A stretch of 6,150 nt of DNA, from contig CAZJSR010000038.1 of the NCBI GenBank assembly GCA_964548855.1, positions 1 to 6,150 of the forward strand. The letters are read 5' to 3'. Below are positions 1 to 5,803 of this stretch, one piece after another. Every line of letters begins with the position of its first letter. The first letter of the stretch is position 1. Position numbers and translations under genes: made by a program. The notes beneath the pieces were generated by a model. It had not been told where the DNA came from, ran no database searches, and saw nothing but the letters and a program-made list of their open reading frames with translations. This DNA comes from UBA3206 sp964548855. Its GTDB lineage: Bacteria; Bacillota_I; Bacilli_A; Acholeplasmatales; Anaeroplasmataceae.

Positions 1-251
1 TTTCTTTGGGTCTTCATCATATTTTCACCATGCTGAAAATAATAGTCTAATATTTCGCTTTTAAATGATTCAGACCACTTACTTGATTTGTTCCTAGTAT
101 GTAATAGAAGTGGTTCATTATTTATTTCTTTATTTCGCCATTTTCTTAGAGTAGGCACTTTAATTCCTAATTTCCTAGATACTTTTATAAATGAATAATC
201 ATATTGTTTTAAAAGTTTAAGTGCTCTCTTAATAATCTTTATATCGTACAT
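1..251 (-). CDS. IS3-family OrfA-like transposase subunit, N-terminal part (cut by window edge)
   Basis: The first 83 codons of a minus-strand gene whose 3' end lies beyond the left edge. It starts at ATG 251 with an AAAGGA ribosome site 6-7 bases upstream. Residues 10-42 form a helix-turn-helix, with a Leu-Gly turn (L28-G29) and a recognition helix ending at W38. A second segment, beginning with a Trp-Ser-x-x-Phe-Lys motif near residue 66 and followed by Tyr-Tyr-x-x-His-Gly, looks like the start of a second DNA-binding unit. This arrangement is typical of IS3-family OrfA proteins, which bind the element ends and are usually joined to the OrfB DDE domain by frameshifting. OrfB is not in the window, so the assignment rests on the HTH region only. 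The gene follows the truncated ISL3 transposase by 35 bases on the same strand, consistent with insertion into it. A stand-alone HTH regulator is a less likely alternative. Confidence 0.72.
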   Translation of the reverse strand, partial: MYDIKIIKRALKLLKQYDYSFIKVSRKLGIKVPTLRKWRNKEINNEPLLLHTRNKSSKWSESFKSEILDYYFQHGENMMKTQR

Positions 252-289
252 AACTTATCCTTTCTTTTAGGTCTAAGTTTTTATCCTCA
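1..289 (-). mobile_element. Candidate end of an IS3-type element, inserted in the ISL3 transposase gene
   Basis: The IS3-like OrfA begins only 35 bases after the abrupt stop of the ISL3-like transposase. Reading the minus strand, the sequence from base 289 begins 5'-TGAGGATAAAAAC. IS3-family ends usually begin with TG, and the leader before orfA is short, so the element may start at 289, supplying the TGA stop of the interrupted gene. The other end is outside the window, so neither the terminal inverted repeat nor a target duplication can be confirmed. The boundary is inference. Confidence 0.4.
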
Positions 290-1510
290 CTCCCTTTTTG
301 TTACTCTTATTTTACTATTAACATGCATTAGCTTTTCTATCGGTCCATTACTAATTCTACGACCATTTATTCTAGTGAAAGAAGTTATTATTTCGTTTCT
401 CCAATTTTTTAACAGTTTCCAAAAAGCTGTGTATTCAGGGAAGCCAGACTTTTGAAATTTTAATATTAAATCATCTAATCTTTCACAAGCATCTTCAGGA
501 TTATCCGTTGTTAAATTAAATTCTCTATATTCTTCCTTTAAATAATAAGCTTTTTTTAATGTTTCATCTAACTCTAACATATAATCAATTATTTGATATT
601 TTGATAGTTCCATTCCTGTTCTAGTTGTGTAGCGATAATCTTGAGGAAGATTATTTAAATCCATCAATAAAAATTTCCAAAATTTCTTTAATAACCAATA
701 ATATTCATGACCTTCTTTTTTCAATTCATTATATCTTTTCATAACATTAACTCTAATTTTGTTAAACCAAAAATTCAATTGTTTTATGACATGAAAACTA
801 TCGACGGATATGTAACAAGATGGTAAGCACAATTTCACAATTTGACGGTAGTTATCCCACATATCAATAGAAACATATTTTACATTTTGTTTTTCCTTTG
901 GAGTAATATTGGCGAAAAAGTCTATTAAAAAATCTTTTCTTCTAGATTCTAAAATTTCTATTATTTCCTTACGTTGTGGTGAATATAAAACACATAAATA
1001 ATGATATTTTGATAATTTCCTTGAATAAATTTCATCTATACATAAAACTTCAGGCAATACGCCACGTTTTATATCAATTTTTCGATCAAATAGATTAGAA
1101 ATATACGTTGGTGATACATCATATTTGGCAGCTAGTTTTTTGAATGTATTAGTTGAATCTCTTAAATCATTTAATATTAATACATCTTTTTCAATAGAAA
1201 TACGCCTATTTTCCTCGATTGTTGGTGAAGTTTGTTGGTAAACATATTCACAGTTATGACATTTGTAAATCCTACGATGTATGTTTAAGATTACCTTATT
1301 TTCAGAAGCAGAAGAATGTTTGGTTTTATTAATTCTGGATGAAATGATTGAAACATTTGAACTAGAACACTTATGACAGTATCTAGGTTTTTCATCTAAT
1401 AAATATAGTTCTATAATATGTGTTCCGTCATTAGTATGATAAGAGTAAGATTTAGTCTTATCGATAAGTTCATATTTTAAATTTAGATTTTTTATGGTAT
1501 CATAATTCAT
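287..1510 (-). CDS. ISL3-family transposase, C-terminally truncated
   Basis: A cut-and-paste DDE transposase of the ISL3 family. From ATG 1510 it is 407 residues. An upstream in-frame TTG at 1543 was rejected because a clear GAAAGGA ribosome site lies between it and ATG 1510, at normal spacing. Domain order: zinc ribbon (C45, C48, C84, C87), helix-turn-helix around 118-143, then the DDE core. The likely catalytic residues are D159 (Cys-Ile-Asp-Glu), D237 (Val-Asp-Ser-Phe-His) and E392 (Asn-Gly-Pro-Ile-Glu). ISL3 proteins normally continue for some 20-40 residues after the final Asn-x-x-Ile-Lys segment, with an Ala/Asn-Gly-Tyr-x-Asn-Phe-type motif. Here the protein ends at Val-Thr-Lys-Arg-Glu, and none of the three frames beyond the stop restores that motif. 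The catalytic triad is intact, but the gene is probably broken by the adjacent IS3-like insertion. Family assignment is firm; loss of activity is inferred. Confidence 0.9.
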   Translation of the reverse strand: MNYDTIKNLNLKYELIDKTKSYSYHTNDGTHIIELYLLDEKPRYCHKCSSSNVSIISSRINKTKHSSASENKVILNIHRRIYKCHNCEYVYQQTSPTIEENRRISIEKDVLILNDLRDSTNTFKKLAAKYDVSPTYISNLFDRKIDIKRGVLPEVLCIDEIYSRKLSKYHYLCVLYSPQRKEIIEILESRRKDFLIDFFANITPKEKQNVKYVSIDMWDNYRQIVKLCLPSCYISVDSFHVIKQLNFWFNKIRVNVMKRYNELKKEGHEYYWLLKKFWKFLLMDLNNLPQDYRYTTRTGMELSKYQIIDYMLELDETLKKAYYLKEEYREFNLTTDNPEDACERLDDLILKFQKSGFPEYTAFWKLLKNWRNEIITSFTRINGRRISNGPIEKLMHVNSKIRVTKRE

Positions 1511-1547
1511 GGTAAGTTCCTTTCTATAATTTTGATTTCGCAAATTA

Positions 1548-1556
1548 ATTATAACA
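1548..1556 (-). promoter_or_regulatory. Extended -10 promoter of the ISL3-like transposase
   Basis: On the minus strand the sequence TGTTATAAT gives a perfect TATAAT (1548-1553) preceded by the TG of an extended -10. No good -35 lies 17 bases upstream, as is common for extended -10 promoters. The predicted start of transcription is near 1541, which makes a leader of about 30 bases containing the GAAAGGA ribosome site. This also supports ATG 1510 over the upstream TTG as the start codon. Confidence 0.55.
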
Positions 1557-1588
1557 TGTTTGGAATTTACCTTTTATCATAAAAAAAC

Positions 1589-1630
1589 AGGATGGATAAC
1601 AAGCTAAAATAGACTTGGAAATACCATCCT
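1589..1630. terminator. Long hairpin with T runs on both strands: bidirectional terminator or IS-end structure
   Basis: The outer arms AGGATGG (1589-1595) and CCATCCT (1624-1630) pair perfectly over 7 bases. Inside them CAAGCTA (1600-1606) pairs with TAG-A-CTTG (1610-1617) with one bulged base and an AAA loop. The outer arms are followed by TTTTT on the plus strand and, after one G, by a seven-T run on the minus strand, so the structure could end transcription in both directions. It lies upstream of the transposase promoter, where it could shield the transposase from outside transcription. It could also be part of the element's terminal sequence. The internal loop (4 and 6 bases) weakens it as a terminator. 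Confidence 0.45.
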
Positions 1631-1634
1631 TTTT

Positions 1635-1703
1635 ACATATATAGTTATTGGTAGCAATATACATTAAAAGTTTGTTGTGTAAAACATACATAGTTATTTG
1701 TAG
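1635..1703. repeat. Pair of imperfect 20-base direct repeats
   Basis: The two copies are 1635-1654 (ACATATATAGTTATTGGTAG) and 1684-1703 (ACATACATAGTTATTTGTAG). They match at 18 of 20 positions and start 49 bases apart. They lie just outside the proposed end of the ISL3-like element and about 200 bases before the peptidase gene. They might be binding sites of a regulator, a local duplication, or chance similarity in AT-rich DNA. No third copy was seen in the window. Confidence 0.55.
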
Positions 1704-1897
1704 TGTTATACTAACATACACGTTTATTTAATATATCTTTTTATTTATAATAAAATTTTTATTTTATTGAACTGTTAGATTTAATATTTACTATTTAAAT
1801 GTATATATTATTTGAGATATTTTTGATACTTTTTTAAAAAAGATATTGTATAGTTAAAATAAAAGGTGTATAAAGTAATTAAAGGATGGTGTTAAAT
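1704..1897 (+). promoter_or_regulatory. AT-rich leader of the peptidase gene with candidate promoter
   Basis: Together with the IS features to its left, this completes a 387-base stretch without a gene. A short dyad, TGTTA-TAC-TAACA, sits at 1704-1716 and contains an extended -10-like TGTTATACT. Closer to the gene, TTGATA (1823-1828) could be a -35, but the -10 candidates TATTGT (1844-1849) and TATAGT (1849-1854) give spacers of 15 and 20 bases, so neither is good. A perfect 12-base palindrome, six T then six A, lies at 1830-1841. The ribosome site AAGGATGGTG (1882-1891) serves ATG 1898. The promoter position is uncertain; the ribosome site is convincing. Confidence 0.35.
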
Positions 1898-2586
1898 ATG
1901 AAAAAAATAAAAAAATAATAAATTTTATAGGTATCGTCAGTATTCTTTCTTGTATAACTTTGTTACAAAATAATAATCTTATTCTGAATTGTTCAAGTGA
2001 CGAAAATTTTGCAGGTAATAGTGAAACAATAGTTTGTGATGCATATAATTCTAGAATTTCTCCAACTATTGGGTATACGGTATCTGGTGGGTTCGCTAAT
2101 TATAGCTATAACCCTAATGGTATATGTGGTTCTGTTGCCACTGCAAATTTATTACAATATTATGATGATTATAAAAGTGATGATTTTATCGAGTCTAATT
2201 TGGAAAATGATGAAATTGGTATTTTATCAATGCTTATAAAAAAAATAGAAGGCGTTGATAATTTTGTAGATCAAACAAAAAGTAGTTATTTACAGGTGTG
2301 TAATGGAATTAATGCTTATTTAGAAGAAAGAGATATTGATGATTATTGTGCTGAATATTTTTATTATGATGCAGGGGTTGTAACTTCATCAATTAAAAAA
2401 AATGTACCTGTAATATTATTATTAAATGGTCATAGTAAGTATGGTAATCATTGGGTAGTTTCATATGGCTACACACAAGAGTCTGGTAAAGTATGTGTGT
2501 ATTATATTGTTGATGGATGGGGCAATGTTGCTGCCTCACTTACTGAATTGTCTACTATTAAATGTTGTATTAGGATTCTTTCGTGA
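1898..2586 (+). CDS. Secreted papain-like cysteine peptidase (C39/C10-like), start and body one base out of frame
   Basis: A predicted extracellular thiol peptidase. ATG 1898 has a good ribosome site but reaches TAA at 1916 after six codons. The long frame is open through the break and is fully readable from TTG 1960 (208 residues), which has no ribosome site. Adding one A to either A7 tract (1901-1907 or 1909-1915) joins the two into a 229-residue protein with a proper signal peptide: Lys-rich start, then a hydrophobic core at about 7-23. In that numbering the likely catalytic residues are C77 (Gly-Ile-Cys-Gly-Ser-Val-Ala), H185 (Gly-Asn-His-Trp-Val-Val) and D206 or N210 (Val-Asp-Gly-Trp-Gly-Asn). 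The order Cys, His, then Asp/Asn before a Trp-Gly fits the papain fold; the exact family is not certain. The active site is undamaged, which argues against old decay. A lipobox-like Leu-Ser-Cys at residue 19 is a weaker alternative to an ordinary signal peptide. The gene precedes the lipoprotein by 19 bases, probably in one transcript. Confidence 0.7.
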
Positions 2587-2605
2587 TTTTAAAGGGGATG
2601 ATATT

Positions 2606-2974
2606 ATGAAAAAAATAGTTTTGATATTTTTATTTTTATTTACACTTACTCTAGTTTCATGTAATAAAAAAGAAGAAGAAGCTTTATTAATTAATGATAC
2701 ATCTAGCAATATGTTAATTAGTAAATCTGGTAATTTTGATTATAGAATTGTTAGTGTTGAACATAAAGAAGAAATTATTAAGTATTTTAACGAATTAGAA
2801 TTAGTTTCATTAGACGAAATACAAGCTGGTTGGAGTTATCGAATAATATATAGAGATTTGGATATAACGTTTGGTAAAAGTATTAATATTAATGGTGTTT
2901 CTTATTCATGTAACGACGATTTAAATGATTTATATTTATATTTAACTAACGTTTATAACGATGTTTTTAAATAA
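2606..2974 (+). CDS. Small lipoprotein of unknown function
   Basis: A 122-residue protein with a classic lipoprotein signal: Lys-Lys at residues 2-3, a hydrophobic core 4-18 and the lipobox Leu-Val-Ser-Cys with the acylated cysteine at 19. It should be anchored on the outer face of the membrane. ATG 2606 was chosen over upstream in-frame starts inside the peptidase gene because AAAGGGG (2591-2597) lies 8 bases before it and the signal peptide begins exactly there. After a charged linker (Lys-Lys-Glu-Glu-Glu), residues 45-120 look like a small alpha/beta domain: a helix near 52-63, a Gly-Trp-Ser-Tyr-Arg-Ile strand at 75-80, an Asn-Gly-Val-Ser-Tyr turn at 96-100 and a C-terminal helix with Asp-Asp-Leu. 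I do not recognise the family. Its position 19 bases after the peptidase and before a shared terminator suggests a linked role, for example partner, inhibitor or substrate receptor. That role is only inference. Confidence 0.8.
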   Translation: MKKIVLIFLFLFTLTLVSCNKKEEEALLINDTSSNMLISKSGNFDYRIVSVEHKEEIIKYFNELELVSLDEIQAGWSYRIIYRDLDITFGKSININGVSYSCNDDLNDLYLYLTNVYNDVFK

Positions 2975-2981
2975 AAATTGT

Positions 2982-3014
2982 ACCATTATTTCTTAGTGAA
3001 ATAGTGGTTTTTTT
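2982..3014 (+). terminator. Intrinsic terminator of the peptidase-lipoprotein unit
   Basis: ACCATTATTTC (2982-2992) pairs with GAAATAGTGGT (2998-3008), an 11-base stem with one G-U pair and a 5-base loop, followed by a run of seven T (3008-3014). It begins 8 bases after the lipoprotein stop codon and ends 12 bases before the copper promoter's -35, so the two units are transcribed separately. Confidence 0.9.
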
Positions 3015-3025
3015 ATGCATATTGC

Positions 3026-3054
3026 TTGACATATACCCCCCTAGGGTATATAAT
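3026..3054 (+). promoter_or_regulatory. Consensus sigma-70-type promoter of the copper operon
   Basis: TTGACA (3026-3031) and TATAAT (3049-3054) match the vegetative consensus at all twelve positions and are separated by exactly 17 bases. Such a strong promoter is expected to be held off by a repressor, and a CsoR-type operator fills its spacer. Transcription should begin near G3061 or A3062, or possibly A3057, which places the 5' end of the message at or just before the ribosome site of csoR. Confidence 0.92.
3031..3051. promoter_or_regulatory. CsoR operator (copper box)
   Basis: The arms ATATACCC (3031-3038) and GGGTATAT (3044-3051) are a perfect 8-base inverted repeat around a CCCTA centre, giving the TACCC...GGGTA pattern with a C/G tract that is typical of CsoR-family operators. 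The C/G run stands out sharply from the AT-rich surroundings. It covers the whole spacer plus the last base of the -35 and half of the -10, so bound CsoR would block polymerase directly. Binding was not tested here, but the repressor is encoded immediately downstream. Confidence 0.88.
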
Positions 3055-3071
3055 GTATTTGAGGTGATACT

Positions 3072-3359
3072 ATGTCAGATTGCTGTAAAAAGAAGGTACG
3101 AACTGATGAAGATAAGAAAAAGTTAATAGTTAGAATTAATAGACTCACGGGTCAAATGAATGGTATTAAAAATATGATATTAGATGATAGGTATTGTGAT
3201 GATATATTAATTCAACTTAGTGCTGTAGATAAGTCAATTAAGTCATTAGCTAATTTAATATTAGAAGAACATATGCATTCATGTTTAATAAATGATATTA
3301 AAAATGATAAGTATGATGTAATTGATGAAATTGTAGATTTATTTAAGAGGTTTCAATAA
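3072..3359 (+). CDS. csoR: Copper-sensing transcriptional repressor CsoR
   Basis: A 95-residue all-helical repressor of the CsoR/RcnR (DUF156) family, of normal length. Apo-CsoR binds the operator in the promoter just upstream; Cu(I) binding releases it. The Cu(I) ligands are all visible: C42 (in Arg-Tyr-Cys-Asp-Asp), H67 and C71 (His-Met-His-Ser-Cys). The 25-residue gap between C42 and H67 and the HxxxC pair match the Cys36-His61-Cys65 site of Mycobacterium tuberculosis CsoR, and Y41 matches its Tyr35. The ligand set distinguishes it from nickel (RcnR) or formaldehyde (FrmR) relatives, although a persulfide-sensing CstR has no equivalent histidine. The N-terminus carries an extra Cys-Cys at 4-5 followed by lysines. 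The start is set by GAGGTGAT, seven bases before ATG 3072. Its stop codon overlaps the copA start (TAATG), so the two are translationally coupled. Confidence 0.95.
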   Translation: MSDCCKKKVRTDEDKKKLIVRINRLTGQMNGIKNMILDDRYCDDILIQLSAVDKSIKSLANLILEEHMHSCLINDIKNDKYDVIDEIVDLFKRFQ

Positions 3360-5800
3360 TGAAAAAGAAGTTTGACGTTATAGGTATGACATGTGCTGCA
3401 TGTCAAAGTCATGTTGATAAAGCTATATCTAGTGTTTTAGGTGTAAAAAAAGTAAATGTAAATTTATTAAATAATAACATGATTGTTGAATATGATGAGA
3501 ATGTTTGCGATGAAGAGATTATTATAAAATCCCTTAGAGAAGCTGGGTATGATGGACGCATTGAAGGTAAAAACGATAGTATAAAGGAAGAAAAAAGACA
3601 TGATCTTAAAGATTTGATTATTTCATTTATATTTTTATTTTTGACTATGTATGTTTCGATGGGACACATGATGTTAGATTTCCCACTTCCATATGTTTTT
3701 AATCATCATAATAATCCACTAGGTTTTGCGCTAATTCAGTTTATATTGGTTATTCCAATTATATATATATATAGAAGATATTTTATTAATGGATATAAAA
3801 GGTTAATTAAAAGAAGTCCCAATATGGATACGCTTATAGCTATAGGATCTACTGCTTCATTATTATATGGGATTTTTTCTTTATTCATGATGACATATGC
3901 ATCTAGTAAAATGATGGCTAATATCAATTATGATTATTATTGTAATATGTTAGAAGAATATCATAATAATTTGTATTTTGAAGCTTCTGGAATGATTTTA
4001 ACATTAGTAAGCTTAGGAAAATATTTAGAGGGACTTTCTAAGAAAAAAACAACAAAATCAATTGAGTCATTACTAGCTCTTTCTCCTAAAAAGGCAAATG
4101 TATTAAGAAATGGTGAAGAAGTTAGTGTATTAGCTTCTGATGTTTTAAAAGAAGAGATAGTTATATGTAAAAAGGGAGATTTAATCGCGGTAGATGGTCA
4201 AATAATTGAAGGCGGGATTTCTATTGACGAGTCGAATATAACAGGTGAGAGTATTCCAGTTTATAAAACTATAAATAATGAGGTATTTTCATCTACTATA
4301 GTTAGAAGTGGATATGCAAAAGTTCGCGCTACTAATGTTGGTGAAGATACGAAAATTGCTAATATAATTAAATTAGTTGAGGAAGCTAGTAATTCTAAGG
4401 CTCCTATTAGTAAACTTGCTGATAAAGTATCGGGAATATTTGTGCCTGTAATTCTTTTAATATCAGCACTAACTTTAATTATTAATCTTATTGTTAGTAA
4501 GAATTTTGAACTGTCTTTTAATTTTTCAATATCAGTTTTAGTTATCGCATGTCCTTGTGCACTAGGGCTTGCGACTCCTGTTGCGATAATGGTTTCATCA
4601 GGAAAAGGTGCACAATCAGGAATACTTATAAAAAATGCGATGATTTTAGAAAATGCGCATAAGATAAAAACAGTTGTTTTAGATAAGACGGGAACTATTA
4701 CAGAGGGAAATCCTAAAGTTGTAGATTATATTAAACTTCAAGATGAAGCTATAGATAGTATAATATATTCAATGGAATCAAAGAGTGAACATCCTTTGGC
4801 ATATGCTCTGACTAATTATTTTCAAAATGAAAGTTTAGTTGATATAGATAATTATGAAGCTATTGATGGATTTGGTCTTAAAGGAACGTATAAAAATGAT
4901 AGCTATTCTATTGGAAATGTTTATAGTAATCCTAATTTAAAAGAAATGATTGAGCACTTTAGATGTGAAGGTAAAACTATTCTTATTGTTAAAAAAAATG
5001 ATATGGATATCGCATTAATTACAGTTAAGGATGAAGTAAAAAAAGAATCAAAAGAGGCAATAGAATTACTTCATAAAAAAGGTATTAATGTTATTATGTT
5101 AACGGGTGATAATGAATTAACCGCAAGAACCATCGCGAAAGAGGTTGGAATAGATAATGTAATCGCAGGTGTTATGCCAGAAAAGAAGGCAGAGGTAATT
5201 GAAAGTTTAAAAGTAAATAAGGATCATCTTGTTGCGCATGTTGGAGATGGAGTTAATGATGCGATCGCATTAACTTGTGCTGATATTGGTATTGCGATAG
5301 GTGGTGGAGCGGATGTTGCGCTTGAGAGTAGTGATATTGTTTTATTAAGAAAAGAATTGATAGATGTAGTGAATGCGATTGATTTAAGTAAGAAAACAAT
5401 TAATACGATAAAGTTGAATTTATTTTGGGCTTTCTTTTACAATATAATTTGTGTATTTATCGCAACTGGAATACTTTATTATATTTTTGGGCTTAAGATA
5501 AATCCTATGATTGGCTCTATTGCGATGAGTTTATCGAGCGTGAGTGTTGTTTTAAACGCTCTTAGTATTAATTTCTTTAAACCAAGAAAGTCTCATATAG
5601 ATAATGAACTAGTAATAAAGGTAAAAGGTATGATGTGCAATAAATGTGTTAAGCATGTAGAGGATGCATGTTTAGATATTGATGGCGTTATAAGTGCACG
5701 TGCATCATTAAAAGAGAAGAATGTTGTTGTCGTTCATGACAATGCTAAAATAGAAAAAATAAAAGATTCAATAAGAAGTAAAGGATATAAGGTGAAGTAA
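3359..5800 (+). CDS. copA: Cu(I)-exporting P1B-type ATPase CopA with an extra C-terminal metal-binding domain
   Basis: An 813-residue membrane pump that uses ATP to move Cu(I) out of the cytosol. Order: N-terminal HMA domain (about 1-68, C12-x-x-C15); four membrane helices (about 84-103, 120-138, 157-178, 206-224); actuator domain with Thr-Gly-Glu 295-297; helices 5 and 6 (about 356-380, 386-412), the latter with Cys-Pro-Cys 398-400; P/N domains with phosphorylated D442 in Asp-Lys-Thr-Gly-Thr, His-Pro 478-479, Thr-Gly-Asp 582-584 and Gly-Asp-Gly-Val-Asn-Asp 629-634; helices 7 and 8. Y694-N695 and M723-x-x-S726-S727 are the Cu(I) (P1B-1) transport signature. A second HMA domain with C760-x-x-C763 follows helix 8, at about 748-813; most bacterial CopA proteins carry such domains only at the N-terminus. 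AAGAGG at 3345-3350 is the ribosome site. The start overlaps the csoR stop by one base, and copZ follows after 3 bases. Confidence 0.96.
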   Translation: MKKKFDVIGMTCAACQSHVDKAISSVLGVKKVNVNLLNNNMIVEYDENVCDEEIIIKSLREAGYDGRIEGKNDSIKEEKRHDLKDLIISFIFLFLTMYVSMGHMMLDFPLPYVFNHHNNPLGFALIQFILVIPIIYIYRRYFINGYKRLIKRSPNMDTLIAIGSTASLLYGIFSLFMMTYASSKMMANINYDYYCNMLEEYHNNLYFEASGMILTLVSLGKYLEGLSKKKTTKSIESLLALSPKKANVLRNGEEVSVLASDVLKEEIVICKKGDLIAVDGQIIEGGISIDESNITGESIPVYKTINNEVFSSTIVRSGYAKVRATNVGEDTKIANIIKLVEEASNSKAPISKLADKVSGIFVPVILLISALTLIINLIVSKNFELSFNFSISVLVIACPCALGLATPVAIMVSSGKGAQSGILIKNAMILENAHKIKTVVLDKTGTITEGNPKVVDYIKLQDEAIDSIIYSMESKSEHPLAYALTNYFQNESLVDIDNYEAIDGFGLKGTYKNDSYSIGNVYSNPNLKEMIEHFRCEGKTILIVKKNDMDIALITVKDEVKKESKEAIELLHKKGINVIMLTGDNELTARTIAKEVGIDNVIAGVMPEKKAEVIESLKVNKDHLVAHVGDGVNDAIALTCADIGIAIGGGADVALESSDIVLLRKELIDVVNAIDLSKKTINTIKLNLFWAFFYNIICVFIATGILYYIFGLKINPMIGSIAMSLSSVSVVLNALSINFFKPRKSHIDNELVIKVKGMMCNKCVKHVEDACLDIDGVISARASLKEKNVVVVHDNAKIEKIKDSIRSKGYKVK

Positions 5801-5803
5801 AAT

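Larger units (their letters stand above)
290..1630 (-). mobile_element. Remnant of an ISL3-family insertion sequence
   Basis: This spans the truncated transposase and its upstream region. The outer end is proposed near 1629-1630, where the minus strand begins GGATGGTATTTCC just outside the promoter. ISL3 ends often begin with GG. The opposite end would lie beyond the IS3-like insertion, so the terminal repeats and the expected 8-base target duplication cannot be compared. The right boundary is a guess; the presence of an ISL3-type element is well supported by its transposase. Confidence 0.5.

Noticed and set aside
1511..1543. An 11-residue N-terminal extension of the ISL3 transposase from TTG 1543.
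   Set aside because: The GAAAGGA ribosome site lies inside this stretch, 7 bases before ATG 1510, and the predicted transcription start is next to 1541, leaving the TTG without a ribosome site.
1640..1897. Possible riboswitch or small RNA in the long leader of the peptidase gene.
   Set aside because: Only AT-rich sequence with short dyads is seen. No conserved riboswitch core, T-box or terminator/antiterminator pair can be recognised.
2036..2239. A 67-codon plus-strand reading frame inside the peptidase gene.
   Set aside because: It overlaps the conserved Cys region of the peptidase in another frame, has no ribosome site and resembles no protein; it is a shadow.
2465..2605. Upstream extension of the lipoprotein reading frame into the peptidase gene.
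   Set aside because: The extension lies within the peptidase's His and Asp/Asn motif region in another frame. The lipoprotein signal peptide and its ribosome site set the start at 2606.
3590..3603. A6-G run after the first HMA domain of copA, with a stop in the -1 frame at 3601, recalling the E. coli copA frameshift that yields a CopZ-like fragment.
   Set aside because: The codon boundary falls after the second base of the heptamer, not the first as needed for a canonical slippery site. A separate copZ is already present, and nearby stops in other frames are common in AT-rich DNA.
3409..3927. Two minus-strand reading frames (3409-3669 and 3736-3927) opposite copA.
   Set aside because: They lie opposite the HMA domain and first membrane helices of copA, and their hydrophobic content mirrors the coding strand. 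No ribosome site or promoter was seen.
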